In this document: piece after piece, positions 9,916-19,130 of the stretch
Position numbering within the stretch: the stretch's first letter is position 1
Layout of the letters: the number at the start of each line of letters is the position of its first letter
Assembly (NCBI RefSeq): GCF_040958695.1
Contig: NZ_CP162599.1
Coordinates: forward strand, 1,584,001 to 1,648,000
Length of the DNA: 64,000 nt
Source: Ornithinibacillus sp. 4-3
Lineage (GTDB): Bacteria > Bacillota > Bacilli > Bacillales > Amphibacillaceae
Reading direction: 5' to 3'
The notes under the pieces: generated by a model
Database searches by the model: none
What the model was told of the DNA's origin: nothing
Seen by the model: only the letters and a program-made list of their open reading frames with translations
Translations under genes and position numbers: made by a program

Positions 9916-10824
9916 GTGAAAGTGAAGGCTATGGAAGCAAAAACATCCAAAATTAATATTGTTCTCCAAGAAGAGAAAAATGTTTTATATCAACGGGAGA
10001 ATGAAGTAAGTCATCCTTTATTAGAACAAATCGATAAAGCATTTGCAGATTTAATTAATATGAATGAAATAAAGGGCACATTAAAGGAAATTTGCGCGAT
10101 GTTATGGATTAATCAGCAACGAGAAAATTTTGGTTTACTAAGCAGCAAACAAGTTTTGCATATGCTATTTACAGGTAATCCTGGTACAGGAAAAACAACC
10201 GTTGCTCGTAAGCTTGCAAAAATTTATTATGAATGGAATTTTTTGTCTAAAGGACAATTTATAGAAGTAGAGCGTGCTGACCTTGTTGGAGAATACATTG
10301 GGCAAACTGCACAAAAAACAAGGGCATTGATTCAGAAGGCACAAGGTGGGATCTTATTTATTGATGAAGCTTATTCTCTTTCAAGAGGTGGAGAGAAGGA
10401 TTTTGGAAAAGAAGCAATCGATACACTCGTAACACATATGGAGAATAATTATACTGATTTTGTACTTATTTTAGCAGGCTATCCGAATGAAATGGAAAAT
10501 TTTTTGAATTTAAATCCTGGACTACAGTCAAGATTCCCATTTATTATTGATTTTCCTGATTTCTCAGGTAAAGAATTACTTGAGGTAGCTAAAAAGATGG
10601 TTATGGCAAGAGAGTTTTCTTTAACGAAGGAAGCGGAATGGCATTTGCAAAAGCATTTTCATGAAAAAACAAGCACATCAACCCGCCATTTTGCTAATGC
10701 TCGTTATGTACGAAACACAATAGAACATGCGATTCGTAAGCAGGCGGTTCGTTTAATGAAAAAACAACCTTTAACTGCAGAAGACCTCATTTTTTTATCA
10801 AAAGAAGATTTTTCTTTTTTATAG
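9916..10824 (+). CDS. spoVK: Stage V sporulation protein K, AAA ATPase SpoVK
   Basis: An AAA-family ATPase of the CbbX/SpoVK type, needed for late spore maturation in B. subtilis. I chose GUG 9916 (302 residues) because AGGGGTGAT lies just upstream; the ATG 12 codons earlier has no ribosome binding site. Walker A is GNPGTGKTT (from residue 87), Walker B ILFIDEAYSL, followed by sensor-1 FVLILAGYP and an arginine finger region LQSRFPF. The C-terminal lid ends in FSFL. It is placed between hfq and hflX as in B. subtilis, with a terminator before it and an unmarked gap after it. Confidence 0.95.
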   Translation: MKVKAMEAKTSKINIVLQEEKNVLYQRENEVSHPLLEQIDKAFADLINMNEIKGTLKEICAMLWINQQRENFGLLSSKQVLHMLFTGNPGTGKTTVARKLAKIYYEWNFLSKGQFIEVERADLVGEYIGQTAQKTRALIQKAQGGILFIDEAYSLSRGGEKDFGKEAIDTLVTHMENNYTDFVLILAGYPNEMENFLNLNPGLQSRFPFIIDFPDFSGKELLEVAKKMVMAREFSLTKEAEWHLQKHFHEKTSTSTRHFANARYVRNTIEHAIRKQAVRLMKKQPLTAEDLIFLSKEDFSFL

Positions 10825-10915
10825 AATTTCCCCAAAGCATTACCTATTGCTATCATATTTTCTAAATTAATGTAGAATAAAAGTAATCTATATGTAAAGG
10901 ACGGAAAAAAATTAT

Positions 10916-12193
10916 ATGAATGAAAAAGAAAAAATTCTTATCATGGCAGTAAAAAGACCATTCGAAAAAGAAGAACGATTTTTATCCTCCGTTGACGAGT
11001 TAAAATCATTAAGTGCAACAGCTGGTGGTGAAGTGATCGAAGTAATTACACAAAATCGTCAGCAGATTCATCCAGCTACTTACTTAGGTTCAGGAAAAGT
11101 GAATGAAATAAGAGAAAGAGTGGATAGTTTAGAAATCGATCTTGTTATTTCTAATGATGAGTTATCTCCTGGGCAGTTACGAAATTTAGGAGATTTATTT
11201 GGAGTACGTGTCATTGATCGGAGTCAATTGATCCTAGATATATTTGCTATGCGTGCAAAGACAAAAGAAGGTAAGCTACAGGTCGAATTGGCACAATTAG
11301 AATATACATTGCCGAGATTACGAGGTATTGGAATTGAACTATCTCGTCTTGGAGCGGGAATTGGTACACGTGGTCCTGGGGAAACAAAACTTGAGACAGA
11401 TCAACGACATATTCGTAGACGTATTGATGAAATTAAACGTCGACTTACTTTAGTGGTAAAACAGCGTGAACAATATCGAAAGCATCGCAGGGAAAAGGGC
11501 GTATTTCAAATCGCTATTGTCGGTTATACCAATGCCGGTAAATCAACCATCTTTAATCGGATTACAAATAGTGATTCATTAGAAGAAGATCAGCTTTTTG
11601 CTACGCTTGATCCGTTAACGAGACAGCTCCCATTGCCTTCAGGCTTTCAAACATTAGTTACGGATACGGTAGGATTTATTCAAGATTTACCTACTTCATT
11701 AATCGCTTCTTTTCGTTCGACTTTAGAAGAAGTTACTGAAGCAGATTTAATCTTGCATGTTGTAGATAGCTCACATCCTGATCAAGAGCAGCATCAAGCA
11801 ACAGTGTTAAAAATTTTGGAGGATTTAGAAGCACATCAAATTCCCATGTTGACGGTCTATAATAAAAAGGATAAAATAACATCGGATTTTATTCCATTAC
11901 ATCAACCAAGTATTGTTATTAGCGCATATGATGAAGCTGAGTTAGAGCGTTTAATTATAAAAACAGAAGAAACAATTTGTGAAAACTGGGAGTCATATGC
12001 TTTACGTTTACCAATGAATGAAACAAAGAGATTACACCGTCTATTAAATGAATCGATTGTGAAATATAATCAATTTGATGAAGAAACAAATGAATATGTT
12101 GTCCATGGTTATATATCAGGAGAGCATCCACTACAAGGCTTTATAAAGGAGAACAATATCATAAATGATGGAACGAATCATACAACAAGTTGA
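10916..12193 (+). CDS. hflX: GTPase HflX, ribosome-splitting factor
   Basis: 425 residues. HflX binds the 50S subunit or stalled 70S ribosomes and splits them after stress. The N-terminal HflX domain (about 1-195) includes LLGSGKV-like TYLGSGKVNEI and the glycine-rich LSRLGAGIGTRGPGETKLE linker with a helical hairpin. The G domain starts with G1 GYTNAGKST at residue 203, G3 DTVGFIQDLP and G4 NKKD. A C-terminal domain follows. The 3' end overlaps the ynbB start by 29 bases in another frame, so ynbB translation may be coupled. Confidence 0.96.
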   Translation: MNEKEKILIMAVKRPFEKEERFLSSVDELKSLSATAGGEVIEVITQNRQQIHPATYLGSGKVNEIRERVDSLEIDLVISNDELSPGQLRNLGDLFGVRVIDRSQLILDIFAMRAKTKEGKLQVELAQLEYTLPRLRGIGIELSRLGAGIGTRGPGETKLETDQRHIRRRIDEIKRRLTLVVKQREQYRKHRREKGVFQIAIVGYTNAGKSTIFNRITNSDSLEEDQLFATLDPLTRQLPLPSGFQTLVTDTVGFIQDLPTSLIASFRSTLEEVTEADLILHVVDSSHPDQEQHQATVLKILEDLEAHQIPMLTVYNKKDKITSDFIPLHQPSIVISAYDEAELERLIIKTEETICENWESYALRLPMNETKRLHRLLNESIVKYNQFDEETNEYVVHGYISGEHPLQGFIKENNIINDGTNHTTS

Positions 12194-13427
12194 AGCAGAG
12201 TGCGTGGCACTACATGAACAAGTAAATAAAATGGTAGAGATAAATCAAAAACGAGTCTTAGAAGCATTTAAAAATAATCGTATTGGCGATTATCATTTTA
12301 ACTCTACAGATGGTTATGGCTATGATGATCTAGGTCGTGAAGGTCTAGAAAAACTGTATGCAGAAGTATTTGGGGGAGAAGATGCACTTGTGCGTCCGCA
12401 AATTATCTCTGGAACACATGCGATCTCAACAACCTTATTTAGCTTATTGCGTCCAGGTGATGAGCTATTGTATATTACAGGCGCACCATATGACACGTTA
12501 GAAGAAGTAATCGGAAAACGTGGAAATCAATCAGGTTCTTTAAAGGATTACCATATAGAATATAATGAGATTCCCTTACTGGAAAGTGGAAATGTAGACT
12601 TTCAAGAAGTGGAAAAAGCTATTACTAGTAAAACAAAGGTTATTGGGATTCAACGGTCAAAAGGATATAGTGATCGGCCTTCATTTACGATTGATGAAAT
12701 TGCAGAAATGGTTAATTTCATAAAAGGAATAAATGAAAACATCATTGTCTTTGTTGACAATTGTTATGGAGAATTTGTAGAAGAATGTGAACCATTACAT
12801 GTAGGAGCTGACGTTATTGCTGGTTCTTTAATTAAAAATCCCGGTGGAGGCTTGGTTCGTTCTGGTGGTTATATCGTTGGGAAAGAACATATTGTAGAAC
12901 AAGCAGCTAATCGTTTAACAGCTCCAGGTTTAGGAAAAGAAGCAGGAGCAACTTTAAATATGCTCCAGGAAATGTATCAAGGATTCTTCTTAGCACCGCA
13001 TGTTGTTGGGGAATCTATCAAAGGCTCGATTTTTACTGCAAGACTTATGGAATTACTGGGATATACGACAACACCTCATTATCAAGCAAAACGTACGGAT
13101 TTAATTCAGTCGATTACTTTTAATGATCCAGAACAGATGATTGCTTTTTGTCAGGCGATTCAAGAAAACTCACCTATTAATTCATTTGTTGCCCCCTATC
13201 CAAGTAAGATGCCAGGATATGATAATGAAGTAATTATGGCAGCTGGAACCTTCATTCAAGGGGCGAGTATTGAGTTAAGTGCTGATGGCCCAATTAAACC
13301 TCCTTATCTTGTGTTTGTACAAGGAGGATTAACATATGCGCATGTCAAACTCGCGATAATAGGTTGTGTAAATAAATTAATAGAAAAAGGTTATATCCAA
13401 CAAGGTAACTTAATAATTAGTAAATAA
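12165..13427 (+). CDS. ynbB: PLP-dependent YnbB, aluminium-resistance/methionine gamma-lyase-like protein
   Basis: 420 residues, fold-type I PLP enzyme of the Alum_res (PF06838) family, distantly related to cystathionine/methionine gamma-lyases. Motifs: the PLP-phosphate binding region ISGTHAISTTLF, the aspartate in IVFVDNCYGEF, and the presumed Schiff-base lysine K224 in GSLIKNPGGG. The physiological substrate is not established. The start is one of two adjacent ATGs preceded by AAGGAGAAC inside hflX. In B. subtilis glnR-glnA follow ynbB; here the gene is closed by a terminator and lexA converges on it. Confidence 0.93.
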   Translation: MMERIIQQVEAECVALHEQVNKMVEINQKRVLEAFKNNRIGDYHFNSTDGYGYDDLGREGLEKLYAEVFGGEDALVRPQIISGTHAISTTLFSLLRPGDELLYITGAPYDTLEEVIGKRGNQSGSLKDYHIEYNEIPLLESGNVDFQEVEKAITSKTKVIGIQRSKGYSDRPSFTIDEIAEMVNFIKGINENIIVFVDNCYGEFVEECEPLHVGADVIAGSLIKNPGGGLVRSGGYIVGKEHIVEQAANRLTAPGLGKEAGATLNMLQEMYQGFFLAPHVVGESIKGSIFTARLMELLGYTTTPHYQAKRTDLIQSITFNDPEQMIAFCQAIQENSPINSFVAPYPSKMPGYDNEVIMAAGTFIQGASIELSADGPIKPPYLVFVQGGLTYAHVKLAIIGCVNKLIEKGYIQQGNLIISK

Positions 13428-13478
13428 AAAAAGCAAGCTTCGTTGATCCATATTAAAATCAACGAAGCTCGCTTTTTA
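13427..13478. terminator. Bidirectional terminator between ynbB and lexA
   Basis: A 20-bp stem (AAAAAGCAAGCTTCGTTGAT and near complement) with A-run on one side and T-run on the other, serving both convergent genes. Confidence 0.9.
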
Positions 13479-13498
13479 TGGTTTAAGGCTATATTTTC

Positions 13499-14122
13499 TT
13501 ATCCAAAATGACGATATAATCCAATGACTTTACCTAGAATCGATACATTTTGTAAAAGCAGTGGCTCCATATAATCGTTCTCAGGCTGTAAACGGATATG
13601 ATCAGATTCTTTATAAAAAGTTTTGACAGTTGCTTCATCATCCTCTGTCATCGCTACTACAATATCACCATTTAATGCTGTGTTTTGCTGTTTAACAATA
13701 ACCCGATCTCCATCTAGGATTCCTGCATTAACCATACTTTCTCCTTCAACAATTAAAATAAATAAATTATCGTTCTCATTAGCAGCAGAACGTGGTAGAG
13801 GAATATATTCTTCTATGTTTTCAATTGCTGTAATAGGAATACCAGCTGTAACTTTCCCAATAACGGGAGCATAGCGAGCTTCATCTTTTGGAACTGAATT
13901 TTCCATATCTAAATCCAAAATTTCAATCGCACGAGGTTTGGTAGGATCTCTTCGGATATAGCCTTTCCTCTCTAATCTTGATAGATGTCCATGAACAGTT
14001 GAACTAGAAGCTAATCCAACAGCTTTAGCAATTTCACGTACAGATGGTGGATAACCTTTAATCTCAACCTGCTCTTTTATGTAATCGAGTATCATTTGTT
14101 GTCTTTTAGCCAGTTTTGACAT
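13499..14122 (-). CDS. lexA: SOS repressor LexA (DinR)
   Basis: 207 residues from the ATG at 14122, chosen because MSKLAKRQQ is the family N-terminus and AGGTGA lies 8 bases upstream; the frame stays open further upstream without a better start. The N-terminal winged helix ([21 protein letters not shown]) reads the operator. The S24 domain has the self-cleavage site Ala93-Gly94, catalytic Ser129 (EGESM) and Lys167. RecA filaments trigger autocleavage and induce the regulon. Targets visible here are lexA itself, the divergent micropeptide-yneB operon and probably parE. Confidence 0.97.
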   Translation of the reverse strand: MSKLAKRQQMILDYIKEQVEIKGYPPSVREIAKAVGLASSSTVHGHLSRLERKGYIRRDPTKPRAIEILDLDMENSVPKDEARYAPVIGKVTAGIPITAIENIEEYIPLPRSAANENDNLFILIVEGESMVNAGILDGDRVIVKQQNTALNGDIVVAMTEDDEATVKTFYKESDHIRLQPENDYMEPLLLQNVSILGKVIGLYRHFG

Positions 14123-14159
14123 GTCTGCTTCACCTCGCTCTTTATGTTTGATTGTATTA

Positions 14160-14188
14160 ATTTTATCATTCATAAAATCAAAATGCAA
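14160..14188 (-). promoter_or_regulatory. lexA promoter
   Basis: On the minus strand TTGCAT (-35, plus-strand 14183-14188) and TAAAAT (-10, 14160-14165) are 17 bases apart. The -35 overlaps the LexA box, consistent with autoregulation. Confidence 0.6.
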
Positions 14189-14199
14189 ACATTCGTTCG
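14186..14199. promoter_or_regulatory. LexA (SOS) box upstream of lexA
   Basis: CAAACATTCGTTCG matches the Gram-positive consensus CGAACnnnnGTTCG with one mismatch. Confidence 0.8.
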
Positions 14200-14250
14200 A
14201 ATAAATTAGTGGAAAAGCTGATAACAAAGGGGAGTGGGGCTGAGCTGTTT

Positions 14251-14451
14251 CTATTTAGCCCCAAAAATAGCCCCAGTAACATTGTTTCCAAAAAGTTGAA
14301 CAGCTTTATCTTGAGTTTCTTTTAGTAGTGTATTATCTAGTCGCTCAGCAATAATGTTTCTTGGTAATTCTTTATTTAATGTAAGCAAGCTTATAGAAAA
14401 TAACTTGTGTGGTAAAGATTTATCAAAAAATGAAATACTTGTAACGATTAA
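14251..14451 (-). pseudogene. Possible 3' remnant of a decayed gene upstream of lexA
   Basis: On the minus strand a 66-codon frame runs without stops to a TAG at 14251-14253. It has protein-like composition (for example NKELPRNIIAERLDNTLL and [18 protein letters not shown]) but no credible start codon or ribosome binding site, and it is closed upstream by a stop at 14452-14454. I do not recognise the family. It reads as the C-terminal tail of a lost gene. A GGGGCT/AGCCCC hairpin follows its stop, possibly its old terminator. The rest of the 14123-14589 gap holds only the lexA promoter. Confidence 0.35.
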
Positions 14452-14589
14452 TTATAAAGCTTTAGCGGATATTTATTAAAGTTTAATCAGGACAAATAAA
14501 AATGTTAGAATATATTAAAGGATAAGAAAGTTAATATAAATATAGAGTACTATAATAGCTTCAGATTAAATTCAAATTGGAGGTTTATC

Positions 14590-15264
14590 ATGAATCCTAA
14601 AGTTATTACATTTGATGTATATTCAGCTTTAACTGATCTTAAAGGTAGTGTAGTTCAGGAATTGCAAAATGTTTTACAGGATGAAAATATTCACTATCCT
14701 ACCATGTTTCAAATGTGGCGCGATAGACAATGGAATTACTTATTGATTACTAATTCTCTGCAAAAAGGATATGTTAGCTATCATACATTAACGACACGCG
14801 CACTAGAATATACGTTAAATCAATATAAAATTGATCTGACAGAGCAAGAAAAGGAACAATTAGTAGCCGGATGGAGCCGATTAAAGCTTTGGCCTGAAGC
14901 AGAACAAATATTGATGAGGCTTAGAGAAAAAGGGTATAAACTCGGAATGCTTTCAAATGGGGATGAGTACATGCTACGTACATTAGATCAAACATTTAAT
15001 TTTTCTTTTGATTATATTTTTTCTTCAGATCAGGCAGGAGTTTATAAGCCTAGTGCGGAGATTTATCAACTTCCTTTAAATTTATTAGAGATTTCTCCTG
15101 AAGAAGTTCTCCATGTTGCTGGGTCATATATCGATGTTATGGGAACAAAATCAGCTGGGTTGCCATGTGTCTGGACGAATAGGCTTAATGACACTATTTT
15201 TGATCCTGCCTATGCTCCAGATTATGAATTGAAAAATTTAGAAGGTTTATTACAATTTTTATAA
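14590..15264 (+). CDS. HAD-superfamily hydrolase, 2-haloacid dehalogenase-like
   Basis: 224 residues. Motif I places the nucleophile at Asp9 in TFDVYSALT; the usual Gly-Thr-Leu after DxY is changed to Ser-Ala-Leu. Motif II is SNGD at 122-125, the motif III lysine is K153 in YKPSAEIY, and motif IV is GSYIDVMGTKSAG. The absence of a second Asp two residues after the nucleophile is the pattern of L-2-haloacid dehalogenases rather than phosphatases. The substrate is unknown. The start ATG follows TTGGAGG. It is a single gene between lexA and the SOS operon with its own terminator. Confidence 0.85.
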   Translation: MNPKVITFDVYSALTDLKGSVVQELQNVLQDENIHYPTMFQMWRDRQWNYLLITNSLQKGYVSYHTLTTRALEYTLNQYKIDLTEQEKEQLVAGWSRLKLWPEAEQILMRLREKGYKLGMLSNGDEYMLRTLDQTFNFSFDYIFSSDQAGVYKPSAEIYQLPLNLLEISPEEVLHVAGSYIDVMGTKSAGLPCVWTNRLNDTIFDPAYAPDYELKNLEGLLQFL

Positions 15265-15306
15265 AAGTAAAGACTTACATATTTTTTAATGTAGATATAA
15301 TCAAGG

Positions 15307-15350
15307 CGATGATATTTATCTTTTTTAAGGGTAAATATCATCGTTTTTTT
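15307..15350 (+). terminator. Rho-independent terminator after the HAD gene
   Basis: Stem CGATGATATTTA/TAAATATCATCG followed by seven T. Confidence 0.9.
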
Positions 15351-15400
15351 GCTTAACTTTTCCCTATATTTCATCCTTTTGTTCGCATAATAAAACAAAA

Positions 15401-15414
15401 CAAACATTTGTTCG
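15401..15414. promoter_or_regulatory. LexA box 1 of the SOS micropeptide-yneB promoter
   Basis: CAAACATTTGTTCG, one mismatch from CGAACnnnnGTTCG, just upstream of the -35. Confidence 0.8.
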
Positions 15415-15423
15415 CAAAAACTG

Positions 15424-15452
15424 TTGACAAGAACAAATGATCGTATTATTAT
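15424..15452 (+). promoter_or_regulatory. Sigma-A promoter of the SOS micropeptide-yneB operon
   Basis: A perfect -35 TTGACA (15424-15429), 17-base spacer and -10 TATTAT (15447-15452). LexA boxes lie on both sides. A weaker LexA-like sequence, AGAACAAATGATCG, sits within the spacer at 15430-15443. Confidence 0.85.
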
Positions 15453-15467
15453 ATAAATAACCAAAGG

Positions 15468-15481
15468 CGAACAAAAGTTCT
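15468..15481. promoter_or_regulatory. LexA box 2 of the SOS micropeptide-yneB promoter
   Basis: CGAACAAAAGTTCT, one mismatch from consensus, just downstream of the -10 and overlapping the expected initially transcribed region. Confidence 0.82.
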
Positions 15482-15505
15482 TATCTGAAATAGGAGGGTT
15501 CAAAT

Positions 15506-15601
15506 ATGTTTAGTAATTTATCAAAAACAGATTTATTTTATATTGTAGGATTTGGAGTATCACTAGTACTTATGTATTTTGCAATGGTTTCTGTACTTTA
15601 A
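15506..15601 (+). CDS. SOS-controlled 31-residue single-pass membrane micropeptide at the yneA locus
   Basis: A 31-codon frame with ATG start and TAA stop, 8 bases behind a near-perfect ribosome binding site (TAGGAGGG). Residues 1-9 (MFSNLSKTD) are polar; residues 10-31 are an uninterrupted hydrophobic helix long enough to cross the membrane, leaving essentially no extracytoplasmic tail. It is the first gene behind a strong promoter flanked by LexA boxes and lies 12 bases before yneB, exactly where B. subtilis has the SOS division inhibitor YneA (a longer protein with a membrane helix and a LysM domain). The LysM domain is absent here. By position and regulation it is inferred to be an SOS-induced division or membrane regulator; homology to YneA is not shown. 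Confidence 0.75.
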   Translation: MFSNLSKTDLFYIVGFGVSLVLMYFAMVSVL

Positions 15602-15604
15602 TAG

Positions 15605-16252
<648 letters not shown>

Positions 16253-16277
16253 AAATGATATAGGGGAAGAGTAAGAT

Positions 16278-16305
16278 AAAGGCAGGTAGTTACTGCCTTT
16301 TTTGT
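16278..16305 (+). terminator. Rho-independent terminator after yneB
   Basis: AAGGCAG/CTGCCTT stem with 7-base loop and T-run. It separates yneB from ynzC. Confidence 0.85.
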
Positions 16306-16360
16306 TGTATAGGAAAGTATAAAATTTTCCTAAGGTTGGTTCTTATTCCAAGCTAGTGTT

Positions 16361-16510
16361 GTCTAGCTCCGAGCGCCAAAAACTAAGAGATTTCACGTCA
16401 CATCCTACAATAAGTCAACATCGGTTCGTCACCTCACCGTGTTTCCTTTATCTTGGTTGTGTCGCTCCAATCTCTACGTTTTTAAACGGGCGCTCTGCGC
16501 TTTTCGTTCC
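16361..16510. repeat. Intergenic repeat element with inverted GAGCGCC/GGCGCTC ends
   Basis: A GC-richer block in AT-rich surroundings, beginning GTCTAGCTCCGAGCGCC and ending GGGCGCTCTGCGCTTTTC. The ends pair: GAGCGCCAAAAAC at 16371 with GTTTTT...GGGCGCTC ending at 16495. I recall sequences of this kind as a dispersed non-coding repeat in Oceanobacillus and relatives; that is from memory. It separates yneB from ynzC, which are adjacent in B. subtilis. Confidence 0.55.
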
Positions 16511-16638
16511 TGTTTATAAACGAATTTTGTCAAAATATCTAAATTCATATAATTAATATGTTTGAAGTGCAAAAAACTAAGTAATATTACCTGGATAAAT
16601 TTAAATAGTTCTTATTAAAATAGGAGGTCATATATAAC

Positions 16639-16872
16639 ATGACATTTGAAGAAAAATTAGCAAGAATTAATGAGTTAGCTCATAAGGAAAAAAAAGAAGA
16701 ATTGACAAAGGAAGAAAAACAGGAGCAACAACAACTGCGTCAGGACTATTTGCAGAATTTGAGAAAGTCTTTTTCCAATCAAATTGAAACATTAACTGTT
16801 ATCGATCCAGAGGGAAAAGATGTTACTCCAGAAAAATTAAAAGAAATCCAAAAGCGAAACAAATCAAACTAA
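16639..16872 (+). CDS. ynzC: YnzC family protein (DUF896/UPF0291)
   Basis: 77 residues, a small cytoplasmic helical-hairpin protein. The N-terminal FEEKLARINELAHKEKKE and the LRQDYLQNLR motif of the DUF896 family are visible. In B. subtilis ynzC is the third gene of the SOS operon. Here a terminator and a repeat element lie between yneB and ynzC, so SOS control may have been lost or weakened. The start ATG follows TAGGAGGTC. Function unknown. Confidence 0.92.
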   Translation: MTFEEKLARINELAHKEKKEELTKEEKQEQQQLRQDYLQNLRKSFSNQIETLTVIDPEGKDVTPEKLKEIQKRNKSN

Positions 16873-16943
16873 CCTTGTTTTTGTAGGTTTTTCCATATAA
16901 AATGAAGGCAATAAGTGAATTTTAATTAAAAGGAGCAAATAAA

Positions 16944-18947
16944 TTGTCAATTCAAGTTGAACAACTATCTATCAATACAATTCGTACTTTATCTATTGAT
17001 GCAATTGAAAAAGCAAATTCTGGTCATCCAGGACTACCTATGGGAGCAGCACCAATGGCTTATACCCTATGGACTGATTTTATGAACCACTATCCAAAGC
17101 AATCAAAATGGTTTAATCGAGACCGTTTTGTTTTGTCAGCAGGTCATGGTTCTATGCTGTTATATAGCTTACTTCATTTATCTGGTTACGATGTGACAAT
17201 GGATGATATTAAATCCTTCCGTCAATGGGATTCACGTACACCAGGACACCCAGAGGTTCATTATACGGATGGTGTAGAAGCTACAACTGGTCCATTAGGT
17301 CAAGGACTGGCAATGTCTGTTGGTATGGCAATGGCGGAAGCACATTTAGCTGCAAAGTTTAATAAGGAAAATTACCCAATAGTAGATCACTATACTTATA
17401 CATTAGTTGGTGATGGAGATATCATGGAAGGTATCTCACATGAAGCAGCTTCTTTAGCTGGTCATCTTGGATTAGGTAAACTTATTGTCTTATATGATTC
17501 AAATGATATTTCATTAGATGGTGATTTAAATCGCTCTTTTTCTGATAACACAGAACATCGCTTCCAAGCATACGGATGGCAGGTACTACGTGTAGAAGAT
17601 GGAAATGATACTGCTGCACTTAGAAATGCGATGAAAGAAGCACGAGCAAATACAGATCAACCAACATTAATTGAGGTTAAAACAATTATTGGTTATGGTT
17701 CACCAAACAAAGGAAATTCTTCTGCATCACATGGTGCTCCATTAGGTAAAGAAGAAGTTACTTTAACAAAAGGAAATTATGAATGGGCACATCAGGAATT
17801 TCATGTACCACAAGAGGTCTATTCTGATTTTAATGAAAAAGTTGTCGAAAAAGGTGAGAAGCGCTTTAAAGAGTGGGAGCAATTGATTGCCTCTTATAAA
17901 GAAGCTTACCCTGAATTAGCGCAAGAACTTGAATTAGTAATGAAGGATGAACTCCCAGTAGATTGGGATAAAGATCTTCCTACTTATGAAGCTGGTAAAG
18001 ATAATTTAGCAACAAGAGTTTCATCAAGTGAAGTAATTAATGCTGTTTCAAAAACAGTTCCAAACTTCTTTGGTGGTAGTGCAGACCTTGCAAGCTCTAA
18101 TAATACGATGATGAAGGCTGAAGAAGATTTTACTAAGGAGAATTATGCTGGTAGAAACATCTGGTTTGGTGTTCGTGAATTTGGAATGGCTGCAGCTTTA
18201 AATGGTTTAGCACTTCATGGAGGATTGAAAGTATATGGCGGAACATTCTTCGTGTTCTCTGATTATTTACGCCCAGCAGTTCGTTTATCTGCAATTATGA
18301 AAATGCCTGTTACTTATGTATTTACACATGATTCTATTGCAGTAGGAGAAGATGGACCAACACATGAGCCAGTAGAACATCTAGCTTCATTTAGAGCAAT
18401 GCCAGGATTATCTGTTATTCGACCTGCAGACGGCAATGAAACACAAGCTGCATGGAAATTAGCATTAGAATCTCAAGATAAACCAACAGCACTAGTATTA
18501 ACAAGACAAGGCTTACCTACATTAGAAGGCACTGTTGAACATGCTTATGAAGGTGTGAAAAAAGGTGCTTATGTAGTAAGTAAATCTGCAAAAGAAACTC
18601 CAGATGCATTATTATTAGCAACTGGATCTGAAGTTCAGTTAGCAGTGAAGGCCCAAACGGTATTGAAGGAGAAAAATATCGATGTGTCTGTAGTGAGTAT
18701 GCCTTCTTGGGATCGTTTTGAAGCTCAGGATGAAGCATATAAAAATGAAATCATTCCACCAGAAGTAACATGCCGTGTTGGAATTGAAATGGCTTCAACA
18801 TTAGGCTGGGATCGTTATGTTGGTAATGGAACAATGATTGGTGTGGAAACATTCGGCGCTTCTGCAAAAGGGGATACAGTAATTGCTGAATATGGCTTTA
18901 CTGTCGAGAATGTTGTTAAGCATGTAGAAGCATTATTAAATAAATAA
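16944..18947 (+). CDS. tkt: Transketolase
   Basis: 667 residues, full length. Thiamine-diphosphate enzyme of the non-oxidative pentose phosphate pathway, moving two-carbon units between ketoses and aldoses. Motifs: the N-terminal [24 protein letters not shown] stretch (in pieces), the ThDP-binding [14 protein letters not shown], the central [16 protein letters not shown] with the catalytic glutamate region, and [16 protein letters not shown]. The start is UUG, with AAAGGAGC 8 bases upstream. In B. subtilis tkt likewise follows ynzC. A strong terminator closes the gene. Confidence 0.97.
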   Translation: MSIQVEQLSINTIRTLSIDAIEKANSGHPGLPMGAAPMAYTLWTDFMNHYPKQSKWFNRDRFVLSAGHGSMLLYSLLHLSGYDVTMDDIKSFRQWDSRTPGHPEVHYTDGVEATTGPLGQGLAMSVGMAMAEAHLAAKFNKENYPIVDHYTYTLVGDGDIMEGISHEAASLAGHLGLGKLIVLYDSNDISLDGDLNRSFSDNTEHRFQAYGWQVLRVEDGNDTAALRNAMKEARANTDQPTLIEVKTIIGYGSPNKGNSSASHGAPLGKEEVTLTKGNYEWAHQEFHVPQEVYSDFNEKVVEKGEKRFKEWEQLIASYKEAYPELAQELELVMKDELPVDWDKDLPTYEAGKDNLATRVSSSEVINAVSKTVPNFFGGSADLASSNNTMMKAEEDFTKENYAGRNIWFGVREFGMAAALNGLALHGGLKVYGGTFFVFSDYLRPAVRLSAIMKMPVTYVFTHDSIAVGEDGPTHEPVEHLASFRAMPGLSVIRPADGNETQAAWKLALESQDKPTALVLTRQGLPTLEGTVEHAYEGVKKGAYVVSKSAKETPDALLLATGSEVQLAVKAQTVLKEKNIDVSVVSMPSWDRFEAQDEAYKNEIIPPEVTCRVGIEMASTLGWDRYVGNGTMIGVETFGASAKGDTVIAEYGFTVENVVKHVEALLNK

Positions 18948-18963
18948 GTAAATAAGTATTAAA

Positions 18964-19033
18964 AAGAAGACTGCTTGAGAAGATTCACCAGGTATAAATA
19001 TCAACCTAGGTGATTTCTCTCAAGTAGTTTTTT
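18964..19033 (+). terminator. Rho-independent terminator after tkt
   Basis: A long stem: ACTGCTTGAGAAGATTCACC pairs with its near complement before a T-run. Confidence 0.88.
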
Positions 19034-19130
19034 TCTTTTTGCTATTCGACAAAACAAGTGCTAGTCCAAAACAAATATTGACAATTATTTTTATGGAAAT
19101 GGGGTAATATGAAGAGAAGGGAGTGATTAC

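Noticed and set aside
16356..16556. 66-residue frame with many Pro, Ser and Cys
   Set aside because: It runs entirely inside the GAGCGCC-ended intergenic repeat and has no ribosome binding site.
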